DNA of 64,000 bases, from assembly GCF_040436345.1 (NCBI RefSeq), contig NC_133238.1, forward strand, positions 11,162,150 to 11,226,149, in the 5' to 3' direction. This document shows positions 34,901 through 46,900 of this stretch, piece after piece. Source of the DNA: Pagrus major. Lineage: Eukaryota; Chordata; Actinopteri; Spariformes; Sparidae. The translations under genes were made by a program, and so were the position numbers. Within the stretch, counting starts at the first letter, position 1. Every line of letters starts with the position of its first letter. The notes under the pieces are model-generated. The model was given only the letters and a program-made list of their open reading frames with translations, was not told the DNA's origin and searched no databases.

Positions 34901-37900
34901 GGTGCATTTTCCTCCTCATGAAACAGCAATTTATAAAAAATACATTATTAATTAATCGTGTATCATTTACGTCTACTCGCTAACTTCCCTTCTTCTTCAC
35001 TGCCGTCATTGTTGATGCATTGCCCACTATGTCGGCACATTACTGCCACCAACTGCTGATCAATGGAACAGCGTGAAACCAACAGCAGGGTGTGATTGCA
35101 CAGGACAGGAGTGAACATAAACAAGCTTTGTCCATCTTTAAACTATATCACCTGACTTCCTGTCTGCTTTCCAGCCAATAAACTATAAAAAAAAAGGCAG
35201 ACCACCAATCACTTTCCATGCACATGGATGTGTGTTCGAATACAGAAAATGATTTAAAAACTACAGGAAGTCAGAGAACTGGCTGAGATGGTTGCGGAGG
35301 CCGCCGAAGCGTCCCCTGCCATGTCGCTGCATCCTATTAGATGCAACAGGCGTCAATTTGATTTATTATCATTGACCAACTGTTGTATTGAATCGCTAAC
35401 TGAGTATTTTATTTGCTTCCTGTTATCCCCAAAGGACATTTTTTTATTGGAAGTCCAACTGTGGATTTTGTATTCAGCACTGACTGTCTCCTTGGCTGTG
35501 GTCTGTGTCTGAGAGCATTTTCTAGTTAAGCTTCCAGCCTCGTAATCATTGTGGATTTCTCATGTTTTTTTTAGGAGTCTGATCGCACTGAGGTCTGCTG
35601 ATAAAAATAACATTAATGTTATAAAATTATAAAACCAGTAATAGGCCAATTTATTTGAAAATCCAGCATCCACAGTTTCTGCTTAGAACATTCTGGCCCT
35701 TGGACAAATTTAGATGATGATGGCCCCTGGTTTGCATGCATTATGTAGAAGTACTGGATATTAAGTGCTTAAACAGAATTGATCGACGGTATATAAATAT
35801 TACATGGTAAATCGTTCACCAGGCAAATGTTCACTGAATGTTAATTCATGTCCTTAGAGAAGAAGTTTGAGAAAACACTTAACTCAAGGTCCACTTCGGC
35901 GTTTGGTTGGACACAACAAGCAAATCAGAAAGGTCACCTTTTGCTCTGGTAATTTTGAATCAGTTGGAAAAAATGCTTAATAGATGAATCAGTGATTAAA
36001 GAAATTGTGTTATATTAGTCCTCGCTTGAATGGTACTCAAAAGGGTAAAAGCTGCCGATTCCCACACGTTCAAACCTCATTTCCTGCCTCATGTCTCCTG
36101 CTTCACAGGTTCATTTCCAAAAGGGCTTTCTGCTCTCTTGTAATTAGGAGTAACATCAGATTCAGACGGAGCTGACACTCATTTCTAACATTTCATCGTC
36201 TCACAGGAGCTCGGTGTGAAATACAGCCTCACGGCAAGGTTCTGATTGAAATAACTTTTTTTTTCATGACACCTCTAAGATTAATACCGCTCATTATCGA
36301 TGATCTTTATAAGTATTCATTCATGTACTGAAATCTGGCTGTCAGTCATTCCTCAATATATGACAATGCTTTAAATGACTTGCTGCTAAAAAAAACTCGT
36401 GATAATCCTCTCTTGGAGACAAGTGGAGTGATGAAACTTCAATGATCCTTGAGGGGAAACATTATTACAGTTTGCATAGCGGCAGCCATTAAAGTACACA
36501 GTGCAATAAGACGAGGAGTTAAATAAAGAGACACAACACTAACATAGCCTCTCCCTGGCTCATGGCTGAAATGTTCCACATGAGCTCCTGCTGCATACAA
36601 ACATCTCAAAGGTGAACGCGTATTATTATCTGTGCTGTATTTATAGATGCCTGTGGATTCGAACGCAGCTGTCACGCTCGAGGGAGTCAAAGAAACCGAC
36701 GTGAATTGTCCTGCGGTCGTTAGGCTCCGGGGAGCCGGCGTGCCACTGGTGCTCAATGAATAGATAATTCAATTTTCACGTGGCTGGATTGCGAGAAATC
36801 AAACACAATAGAGCCAGCGGATGTTGCTTACGTTAACTTGACCATGGTGTCAATCTTCAGCTGATGAAACTGCTCTCGAAGCCATCAGCGGATTTTCTGA
36901 TCAAAAGAATAATTCATATTTGCCTCTCAGGTGGCAGATGTGATTAACATGCATGCTGCAGTGTCCCGGGTTCAAGTCTACACCTCATCTACTTTTATCT
37001 CTGCTGTCTAGTTGCTCCACCGATTGCCCGATAAATGTGAAATGTTCCCTTTATATTGGCAGACTTCCTCACCGTTTTTAGATTCATTTAAAACAGGTTG
37101 CTGCTATTCTTTTCATAATGTTTGATGCAGCATGGGACTAATGCCAGAGAAAAGTGTTTAAAACAGTCAATAAAAAAATAAATCTATTTCTTGACTATAT
37201 TTAATAAGAACAAGGCACATTAATCAACTTTACAGAAATTGTGCCAGCTGGCCAATAAACTGCAGTCCTTTGGCAACATGCCCTGAAAGCAATGAAGGGT
37301 AAGTAATATAATGATTAGATATCAAGACGATGACATTACAACAATAAAAGCATCATTTTCAACCTAGAGCACAAATCATGCTGAGTGACAGGAAGGAACA
37401 CAACACAAGCAGAGCACAAAAAAGCATACTGTCAGTAACCACATTTGCATACATTAGCCATGCGGAGAAGCATTAAGCAAAGATATCATTAACAATCACT
37501 TGTATTAATCCTAATAAAATTGGAATAGAAATAGTTTGAAAGTTAGTAAAATGTGAATGTAATTCATTGAACATGCAAGACGTGTATTACAAAGTCAGAC
37601 GTCACCACGGTGTTAGTAAAATGCCAGTAAATATGACCATACATACCCAAACAATGCAGCGCAGACCAATTAGCAACAGGTATAGGGTGTTGGACAAGTT
37701 AGCAGAAAGCTAGCGAGATAATGATAATGATAGAAGATGGCAAATATATTTTTTGTAAACGCCAGCTTCGTTAGCTGGAAATGCTAACCTATAACTGAAC
37801 TCAAACAAATTAGCTAAATATATGTGCTTGTTAATGTAACGTTAGCTAAATAACATCAACATTTGAACACAACAAATCAAAAACAGCCAATACCGCTAAG

Positions 37901-40900
37901 CTAACGGTAGCAAAACGTTAGCGAGTAACGCAATGTTTACCCAAAGGTTTTAGTAATTTATCAGTAACATTAATGAACTACTCAGGTCAAACAAATTAGC
38001 TACATATATCCGCTTGCCTGCTGTAACATTTGCTAAATAACAGAAACATTTCAACACGTCAATACAACCAATACTACCAAGCTAACGTTAACAGCAAAGA
38101 GTAGAAAACTGACTCACTAAGGCTGTTCGCTTAGCTTAGCTGTTTTATCTGTGTATATGTATCTGCATGTCAAATGTAACGTTAGCTAAATAACGGTAAC
38201 ATTTCAACACAACACATCAAAAACGACCAATACCGCTTAGCTGACTTCATTCACTAAGGTGGTTAGCTTAGCTTAGCATAAAGACTGAAAACAGGGGGAA
38301 ACAGCTAGCCTGGCTAATCAACATAACAGCACCTTTGGAGCTAATTAGATGTGCTAATTTAACAAATTATTATTCTAACATTGTTGACAACAGAGAGGAG
38401 CATGTACAGGCATGTACTTGCTGTAATACATTGATTAATTAGTATGATTTCTGATATGCTTTTTATTTTGAAGGTGTTGAGATTTAGTCATCCCTCTGTG
38501 TGGGAGGACAGAATTAAATTATGAAAATGAAATGGCATTGACTCACTGTGGCCCAAAAAGCCCACATATAAACATTACCTACCTGAACATACAGCCCTGT
38601 TTGTGTCCCGGTTCCGCTCCTCATGACGAGTCTGCGTGCCTTCAAGGTGATGTGTGGGCTCGGCTGTGGACCTTTAGACTTGTCGCATGTCGCTGTCTCT
38701 AATCAGAGGACTCAGTCAGCGCAGCACATGGCCTGCCCCGACCTTGTCCTGTTAGATAGTCTCTCTCTCAGACAGACCCGCTGTGACAGGCCGGTGTGAG
38801 TGAAGAGAGCATCCCAAAAACCCTGCGGCTGGGCCGTCCTGCTCTCCCTGATGCTCAGCTGTATGGCAGCGCTGCGAGAGGGGAAACATAGGAAACACAC
38901 TTATTTTCAGTTTCATTCTTAGTTTTCGTTCGTCCTTTGTAAATATTCTATTTTTTATATGCCTGTAGGGGCTCAGTGTGGTGGGGATCCTTTATGAAAT
39001 GCTAAAAACCGTGTTAGATCTCGAATTTAAAGGCCTGGTTCTTGCCAATAATAAACTTGAACATTACATTAGTGTAATGCCAAGTAGACAACTTTAAATA
39101 TTATGAACTTGAATGATATTAAATAGCTGCTATTTATAATTCCACATAGTCCTCCAGCAATTGTAGCCGTTTTGTGTCTTTAATTATCATTTTGTATCTG
39201 ATTGTGGTTGTTAAACTTCTCTGTGAGGTTGTTTTGCATCTCTTTGTATTCATTTTGTGTCTCTTTAAAGTTTTTTTAGGTATTTTTTTGCATCTTATTA
39301 TTGTTGTTTTATGTTGCTTCTTGGTTGTTATGGTCATTTTGTGTCTCTATGAAGATGTTTCATGTCATTTTACTCCTCTGTGTGGTTGTTTTGCATCTCT
39401 TTCTGGTTATCTTGACCAGGGGCTCATTGTCAGTGCCCCTTAACCTGCTCAGTCATCCCTTCATGCCAACAAGGTGTCACCCTCTGACTCCTGCAGGGCC
39501 TTGCCACCTCTGGCCACCCTCTGCCATAAACCTGTTTCTATGATTTGTATTTCATTCATTTAAAGGGTATAAACCTGAGAGAAAACACACGGTGCAAATA
39601 CGGCTGCCATATTATAACTTCAATTATCTTTTTGCTTGTGGGGCGAGCAGGAAAATATTGACACTAGTGCAATTCAAAATGTTGATTACGAGAAGTTATC
39701 CTGTCTTGTAACACACTTTGGTGTTGTTAATGTGCCGTGGATTCTTATTTCCCAGGCGAACAACCTGTTACAGTCGGTTCTCTTCATGTATCAATGTTAT
39801 TTAGTTTTCTCTGAATTTTTCCCTCTTATTTTATTATTTCATGAGTTATTCAATACGTTGGTCGCCCGAATGATTGCAGGGAAAAGCAAAATGCGTGGAG
39901 ATGAAGAAATGTTCCCCATTTCAAAGTAGTTTTTGTTTTGTAAATCTGGTGGAAGTCTCTTGCCGACCAGCCAGTTCATTTACTGCAGTATATCTTCCTC
40001 TCCTGCCTCTTTTATTCGTTTTTCCGCTTCTTCTTCTTTGTTTATTGCTGTTCCCAGTAACATTAAACATGTGGTTGTTCCTCACGACCACAAGAACAAG
40101 TACCCACATGAGCACACTGAGAGGTTTTGATGAAAGAAGTTAATATTTTCTATTTAAGAAGACAGATTCATTCAGCGTATCCCATTAGTTCAAAGTAATT
40201 CACTTTCGCAGATGTGTTTCCTTCCTTTAATTGATCATCTGAACTTTGCAAAAACAGATCTTATAAATGATATCCTCCCTCTCCCTCTCTCTGTTAGAGA
40301 TGTCTCTGTCGCTGCGCATCCTGCTCTACTCGCTCATCTTCCTGCTCAGCGTCTTCGGCAACCTGCTGATCATCGTGGTCCTGATCCTGAACAAGCGCAT
40401 GCGGACCGTCACCAACTCCTTCCTGCTGTCGCTGGCGGTCAGCGACCTCATGATGGCCATCTTCTGCATGCCCTTCACCCTCATCCCCAACATCCTGGAG
40501 GACTTCATCTTCGGAGGCGCCATGTGCAAGACCGTCTCCTACTTTATGGGTGAGGATGAATCGTTTAATTAACTACATTTTACAACATGCTCCATTTCCT
40601 GTGTGTGTTTTTTTTAAATAAGGGACGCTGTGAAGAGTTTTTGTTACAAAACAGGGCTGTGATCTCTCCAGCTGGCAGAGCTGGTAATAATGGATGGCCT
40701 GGTACTGATCAATAAAACCCATTTTTATTAGGTCACTTATCTTTATAATCACGAGGCCCATTAATGCTACACATCACCTTTTCACTGGTGTAGTCCACAT
40801 TTAAAGATAAGCTCTAGCATTAACATAAAACATATTTTTATGTACACCTCATGTTTTAAAGCAACAAGGAAATGCTCTGCACACATATGTTGTCTTATTA

Positions 40901-43900
40901 CTTCCCGTCTACCCTAGGAAATGCACCTAATCCGGACCAGAGCATGGAAGGCCCTATTGGAATTGAAGGATTTATTATTTTTCCTCCTAAATAACATTTT
41001 TGAGGGGTTAAACATGCTCAAAAACTTATGAAACTTTGCACAAAATTCAATCATGGTGGAAATGTATGTATTTCATGGGTTTCAGCCATAGGTGTTGCAA
41101 AATGGCTCGCCAGCACTCCCTAAAATGCAGCCCAGGACTACTTCAACCTCCATGAATGACATTCGTGGTCATGACCTACACCTAAAGAGGAAGTCAGCCA
41201 TTTTGATACCTTTGGACAGAGCCAGGCTAGCTGTTTACCCCGTTTCCTGTTTTTCTGAGCCAAGCTAAGATAAGTTAAGTAAGCGAGTTACCTTTGTACC
41301 AAAAATCATCTTTTAAACTGATATCTGTGGTGGATGTGCTGGTGTCAGGGCATAATTGTAGTCAGTTGCGTTGTGCTCACTTTGTTTTTAATATTTGATG
41401 GCAATACTGCTTAGAAGTTAAGTAATAGAAGAGGAAACAACAAGTTTGAACTGATTTGAATGTTGAGTTTGGGAGAAAAATACCAAAAGCCTCTTTTGCA
41501 AGCAATTATTTCTTCTTCATTTAATGTCTGAATGAAATGCAAATTGGAGCCGCATGAAACAGACACATTATTCTGACATCAACAGTAATCTGGCCTATTG
41601 TTGGAGCTGACAGCCATTCAGAAAATGTGCTCCAGCTTAAGAGGTAAGAAGAAAGTAAGTGAGATTCCTGCCTGAAAATTGCTCCATATCTAAGAAGTGC
41701 CTGTCTTTCAGAGAGGCTTTTCTCCGGCCTTCATTTCGCCTGTCAGAAGGTAACCATCGTGCTCAAAGTGCTCGAACAGTCACACATCTCCGGGAGTGTG
41801 ACTTAGCGATGAGCTGGCTCCCATCAGGCCAGAGTCGAGGTGCCACGTGAGGCCCTGAGTCACACTGAGGCTCAGAAAGAAATCCAGATCTGCTGCAGTA
41901 CACTTCAGTGTCTTCGCTTGACTTTGAGCTTTGAATGGGTTGAGAAAAGCTATTGAATAGTGAAGTCCACAATCCTATTATTGTCTCAGAAATGCAATGC
42001 AGCCTCTGTGAGAACAGGTTCGCTGAATCTCTTTTCAATTACTGGGCTCCCTTAGCTGTGATAAGGAGCCGCAGCTGCCTCGAACTTTGAATTCAAACTT
42101 TGAGTGACTGCTTTGTTTTATGCTCGTCACTTTAGTCAAGGTAAAGGCTGCTGCGGGGTTTAGCTGATAATGAATGATGAATCACTTAACCTCAGGAATG
42201 CTGACTGTGAATAATGAAGAGGATTTACTCCACAGCAAATGTGATAGATGTTACTTCCTAACTCTGCTACCTATATTTTATGCACAATAAATGCAATGAA
42301 TGTCATTAGTGTAAGTTTGAATTTAAATGATTTGAATAGATGATTAAAGAGTTGTATTAGCGGTTATTCCGGCTAGTTAGCAGGCAAGTCAAATTATAGT
42401 GGATGATATGAGCTATCGATAGCTTCCTCCATTTTGGACTCTCCATTCCCTCAAAGGTCAGGGCTAACCCTCACCCACTGTCAAAGTTCACAAACTTAAA
42501 GGTGCAATATGTAAGTTTGTTAGTTAGCTTGTTAATTCGGTTAGCCATACAGCTAGCAGTCTGCGGCAGCTTCAACCAGGATTCTGTCTTTTTTCCCGCC
42601 TTTTTTTATTGCCATATTAGTTTCACCTGTCTCTTATTAGTCTTCCCTCCCTTGTGTATTATGTCTGTGTCTCTTTCCCCCTCTCTCTGTCAGTTTTTGT
42701 CTTCACGTCGGTCGCCTGGTCCCCTTTTATCCTTGTGTTTTTCTGGCATTTGTGCTCTTGGGTTCCTGCTTTTATCGCCTGCCTTGTCTTTTGTGGATTC
42801 AGCTTTTTCCTTAATAAAGCTCGCCTTTTGTTGCGTCTCCCTGCCCGCCTTAGTTTCTTGCATAGGGCTCCCCTTTTTGCCTGACCATAACACATTCACT
42901 GGAATCACTTTCATGCGACTTTGGTACGCTAGCAGCATGATTTAATGCATTGGTTCCTCATCAAATGCTCTTAAGGATTTAGCACGTTGTCTGGGGGTTG
43001 AGCAAGTTGATTCATCACCTATTTCATTAGCGAACAACCTTGTCCAGACAAACAAGAGACTCATGACAAAGAAATTGAGATCAGGAGAGTTATAATGTTG
43101 GCCAGCCGGCAGCCAGAGAGGGGACAGCCTGAGAAGATAAAACATAACATTAAGAAATTGAGGTACCGCCACTGTCGCCAGGATAAAATGTTAGCAATTA
43201 ACGTTTCTGCAAACTTTGTTTGCATATTTCACATTCATACATGTCATAGGCTGTTCAAAACGTATCATAACACGTTCACATCACATGTTTATTACCTGAC
43301 TTTTGGCATTTGTAAGTGACCCCACTGGATATTTTTGTATTGTACCCCGGGACAATTTGCAGCCGTCTTGTTGGCGACCAAAATATATTTATTTAAAGCC
43401 AAACCACGATGTTTTTCGAACCCTGACCAAGTGTTTTTTGTGCCTAAACCTAACCAGCCTATAATTGTGACAAGCGAGAAATAGAAAACTGAACCCAAAG
43501 AATCGTTTTAACTGTAAGTTTTAACTGATCTGTGGTTTACAGAAACTTACTTTACCAACATGTATTCCGGCAATTGTTGTAAAACTAGTATTTCTACCTT
43601 TGAAAAGTGTAGTACATGGGAATCAACAGAAGTGTGTGCAGTGGGCATATGACTTCCAGATGTCACACATCTGTGCCTGGACCATCACTCCAACAATAAG
43701 TACAGTCATTAAGAAGACAACTGGTGATGAGGGAACACAAATTCATTTTACTTCCTGACATGAAAATGGTCAAACTGAATGATTTGAAGCAAAATATCAT
43801 TTAATCGTTCATCGACAAGCCTCAATCCAACCTCCTCCAAGTGTCAGATCTGAGCCTCACATGAGCGAACCTCCTCCATCGGCCAAAACCAATCAATACA

Positions 43901-46900
43901 CAGGCTCACTGTGACCATCTTTACCCATTGATCCTGCGGCGGACCTGCTCGGCAAACTCATCCACCCTTTGCCAACTCATCCGTTAGCACGCGCCCATTA
44001 GGAATATAATACACCATCCGTCCTTCTATTCAGCCGTTCGTCCGTGCATCCATCCATCTGTAGCCCGATAATCATGTGAATCATCGCTACTGTACTGTTT
44101 CGCTGGCAGTTATGAGATCTATGTCTTAACAATCTGTGTGTGTGTGTGTGCTAGCAGTCTTAAATCACACTTATGCGTCCATGTTTATGTTGTTGTTGCT
44201 GGTCATATGATGTAATTACCAGCTCAGCCTGTCAGCTCCCCCCGAGGTGCAGTTTGCATAATGGATTAGAATTTGGGTTTTCACGGCTTAAAGCAACTTT
44301 CCCAGAACAGGCTGCGAGGGCACCTGTAACACATTTATTCCATTTGTATAAAGTTTGAACACCTTTTTGGCTTCTTTAGGGCAAAATTCAGCCGAACACT
44401 GAGAGAATTAGGTGGGGAATGTAAATTTCGTCTCCCAGGTTGAGGTGCGCTGAGAGACTCCAAACTTCCCTGATTCGCTCAAAAGCCAGTTATCAAGCTG
44501 TCTGTGCTGTGCTTGTTCTCCCGACTCGGGTTTAATGAACAAGAAAAAGGATTAGAGCTTCTTCTTTTCTTTTTTTCATCCTGAGAAGAGAAGATACGGC
44601 ACAGAGGGAAAAGTGTGAGCATTTAGTTGGTTAGTCGGCTGGCAATTAGCTTGGCAGCACCTTGTCCAGAATCACCTCTCCTCAAACATTAGCCGCTCAG
44701 TACTAATGTTTGTGTCAGGGAGTGAAGCATCTACATGCACACCTGTCTGAAAATTAACTACGAGGCAATAACTGAGACACATGAGACGTGCGTATGATGA
44801 AGAATGTCCGCTCTAATTTTTCTCTCTAATATATGCCAGGGAAATGTAGCAACAACAGCACAGCCCTGCCTTCTAGAAATTACATTTATACACAACTATT
44901 TTCCAACAGCAATTGGGTTTTCTATTAACATAATGAGGGAATATTATTCATTCACTGGCTGATGTTATCAGTAAAAGGTTTACTGACATCTTTTTTTATT
45001 TGTTTTCTGCCAAAATAGGCAATCTTGCAGTGCATTATCCACTGGTAGTGACTACAGAATGATTGAACTTTTTATGGCTATGTTAAAGGTGCACTATGTA
45101 GTTTTGGGGAGGACATTTTAAGCAGAAGATTAAGCTAACGTAAACAAACTAAATAAACGAACTCTCTTTGTTTTCATGACTGAATAAACTGAATAAACAA
45201 ACTGACCTTAAAGGAATTGCATATTGCTTTACTTTGTTTATATGTGGCGGACCCTGCCACCTTTCTAGCTTCAAACAGTGTTCTGGGGACCTTATTTTCC
45301 TCTGAGAACAGCTTGTTTATTCAGTAATGGAAAAGATAAATATTTCTGAGTTTGTATTATTACCTCTTTAATATTGTTAATATTATTCTTCTCCAAAACT
45401 ACATAGTGCCCCTTTAAGTGCTTCCTAAACATAACCACAGACCAAAATTAAGATGCAAACCTTGAGTCCTGGTGTCACAGTCCTGTTGTCTGTATGCCTG
45501 CCATCCACCTGCGTCTCCACTGCGGTTCATAATAGGTACAGGGGCTTACTTAAACCAATCAGATCAGCAGGAGAAGAGCCCTACACCCTGCAGAGCGAAA
45601 ACAGCTTTTCCATCAAGAAAAGCCCTTAGTGGCGTTCTTTGCTCTTCTCTCAAAGAAATATACTCTCTGGTTCTGATATGATTGATGCTGTGAGTGCTTA
45701 CTGTAGGTCCGACGGGCCGCTGGCCAGAAAAAATGATGTTCGTGTGTGAACTCCTCAGAGAGAAGAAAGAGCGAGAGAACACAATTGGTGCTGGTGTATG
45801 GATACTGTAGAAAATGAGTGTTGAGACAGTTTGAAAAATTCTGAATTGATATGTATTGAAAAATCGGCTTTTATAGAAGCATCTACCGTGTCGTCTTAAA
45901 GCACATACAGTATTTACGCATGGGAGAGTAGGATCTATACAGTTGCTGCATTGTCTTTTAGTCACCAAGATTTCCTGTTTTGTTTCATTGCTCTTCTTTT
46001 GTGTCCTAACAAATTGGTCCAGCAGAAGAGCTGATTGGAAATCAGTATTTCCTTCCCCTGCCGGTAATAAAACAGATGGTCAAGCGGAGCTGGACTGAAA
46101 TGTTGAAGGGTTGGATGAATTTGTGCCTGGTGCTCCTGGACAAGAATCTGATCCCTCAGACAAGAAGCACATCTTGAAACTACAACTGTGTCATCAATTC
46201 AAATCACCGGGGTATCAGTGCTACACATCACCTGGAGGTGCACTTCCTTTCGGTATGAATGGGCACGAGCACCCAGCAATCAGTCTTTATAAGCGTAGGG
46301 TTTAAAACTGTGGCTGTATTTCACACAGGCTGCACCCTCTAATGGGGCTCTGTAGGCTCGGCTACTCGTCCTCATGTATCCACGCACTGAAAAATTGCAC
46401 ATGAATATGTTCAGTCAAATATAATGAGCTTAAACTTCCTTATAGTGGTTTGTCTCATCTTGAAGGCAATATAGCCTGACTGCTCATGCAGTTTTTATGC
46501 TGGTTGATGGTGAAGATGATTGTGCCATTCCTTCATTCCTGTTTCTAAAACACGCTGCACTTCTAAAGTGCTCCTTCCTTCATTTCCGGCTTCGAAAATC
46601 AGTTTTTAAATGACTTCTGAAAGGAATACTTTGACGTTTATATATGTTCATTAGATTTTGATTATTTGGTGTGCTGATTAGTGTCTTTTAGAGGTGCTCG
46701 TAGGCAGATTTTGTTCCTTTTGGTCAGAGCCAGACTGACTGTTTCTCCCTGCTTCCAGTCTTTATGCTAAGCTTACTGTCTTGTGGCTGTAGCTCCATAA
46801 TTACTGTACAGATATGAGAATATGGTAGATGTTCTTATCTAACTCTCTGAAAGAAAGCACATATTTTCCGAGTTAAGTTCTACCTAAAGGCTTTGAACAG

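Larger units (their letters stand above)
26075..40297 (+). other. Intron 1 of the CCK receptor (about 14.2 kb)
   Basis: It is bounded by GTAGGA and a CTCTCTGTTAG acceptor. It holds MITE copies at 28848-29193, 29945-30092 and 31925-32240, tandem repeats at 37805-38245, and a minisatellite at 39166-39420. About 36430-36475 resembles the 'ttattgatcc...gaggggaaa' end of a fish LINE. Other parts show nothing I can name. No ORF is supported as a nested gene. Confidence 0.8.

Noticed and set aside
36430-36475. LINE 3' end as an active element
   Set aside because: Only a short diverged 'tgatcc...gaggggaaa' word is left; it cannot be extended to an element.
39174-39443. ORFs over the TTTTGTGTCTC minisatellite
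   Set aside because: Tandem repeats without stops produce ORFs on both strands; there is no gene evidence.
42502-42945. 147-codon hydrophobic ORF suggestive of membrane segments
   Set aside because: The hydrophobicity comes from T-rich repeat DNA (MITE end plus a retroelement-like piece) inside receptor intron 2.
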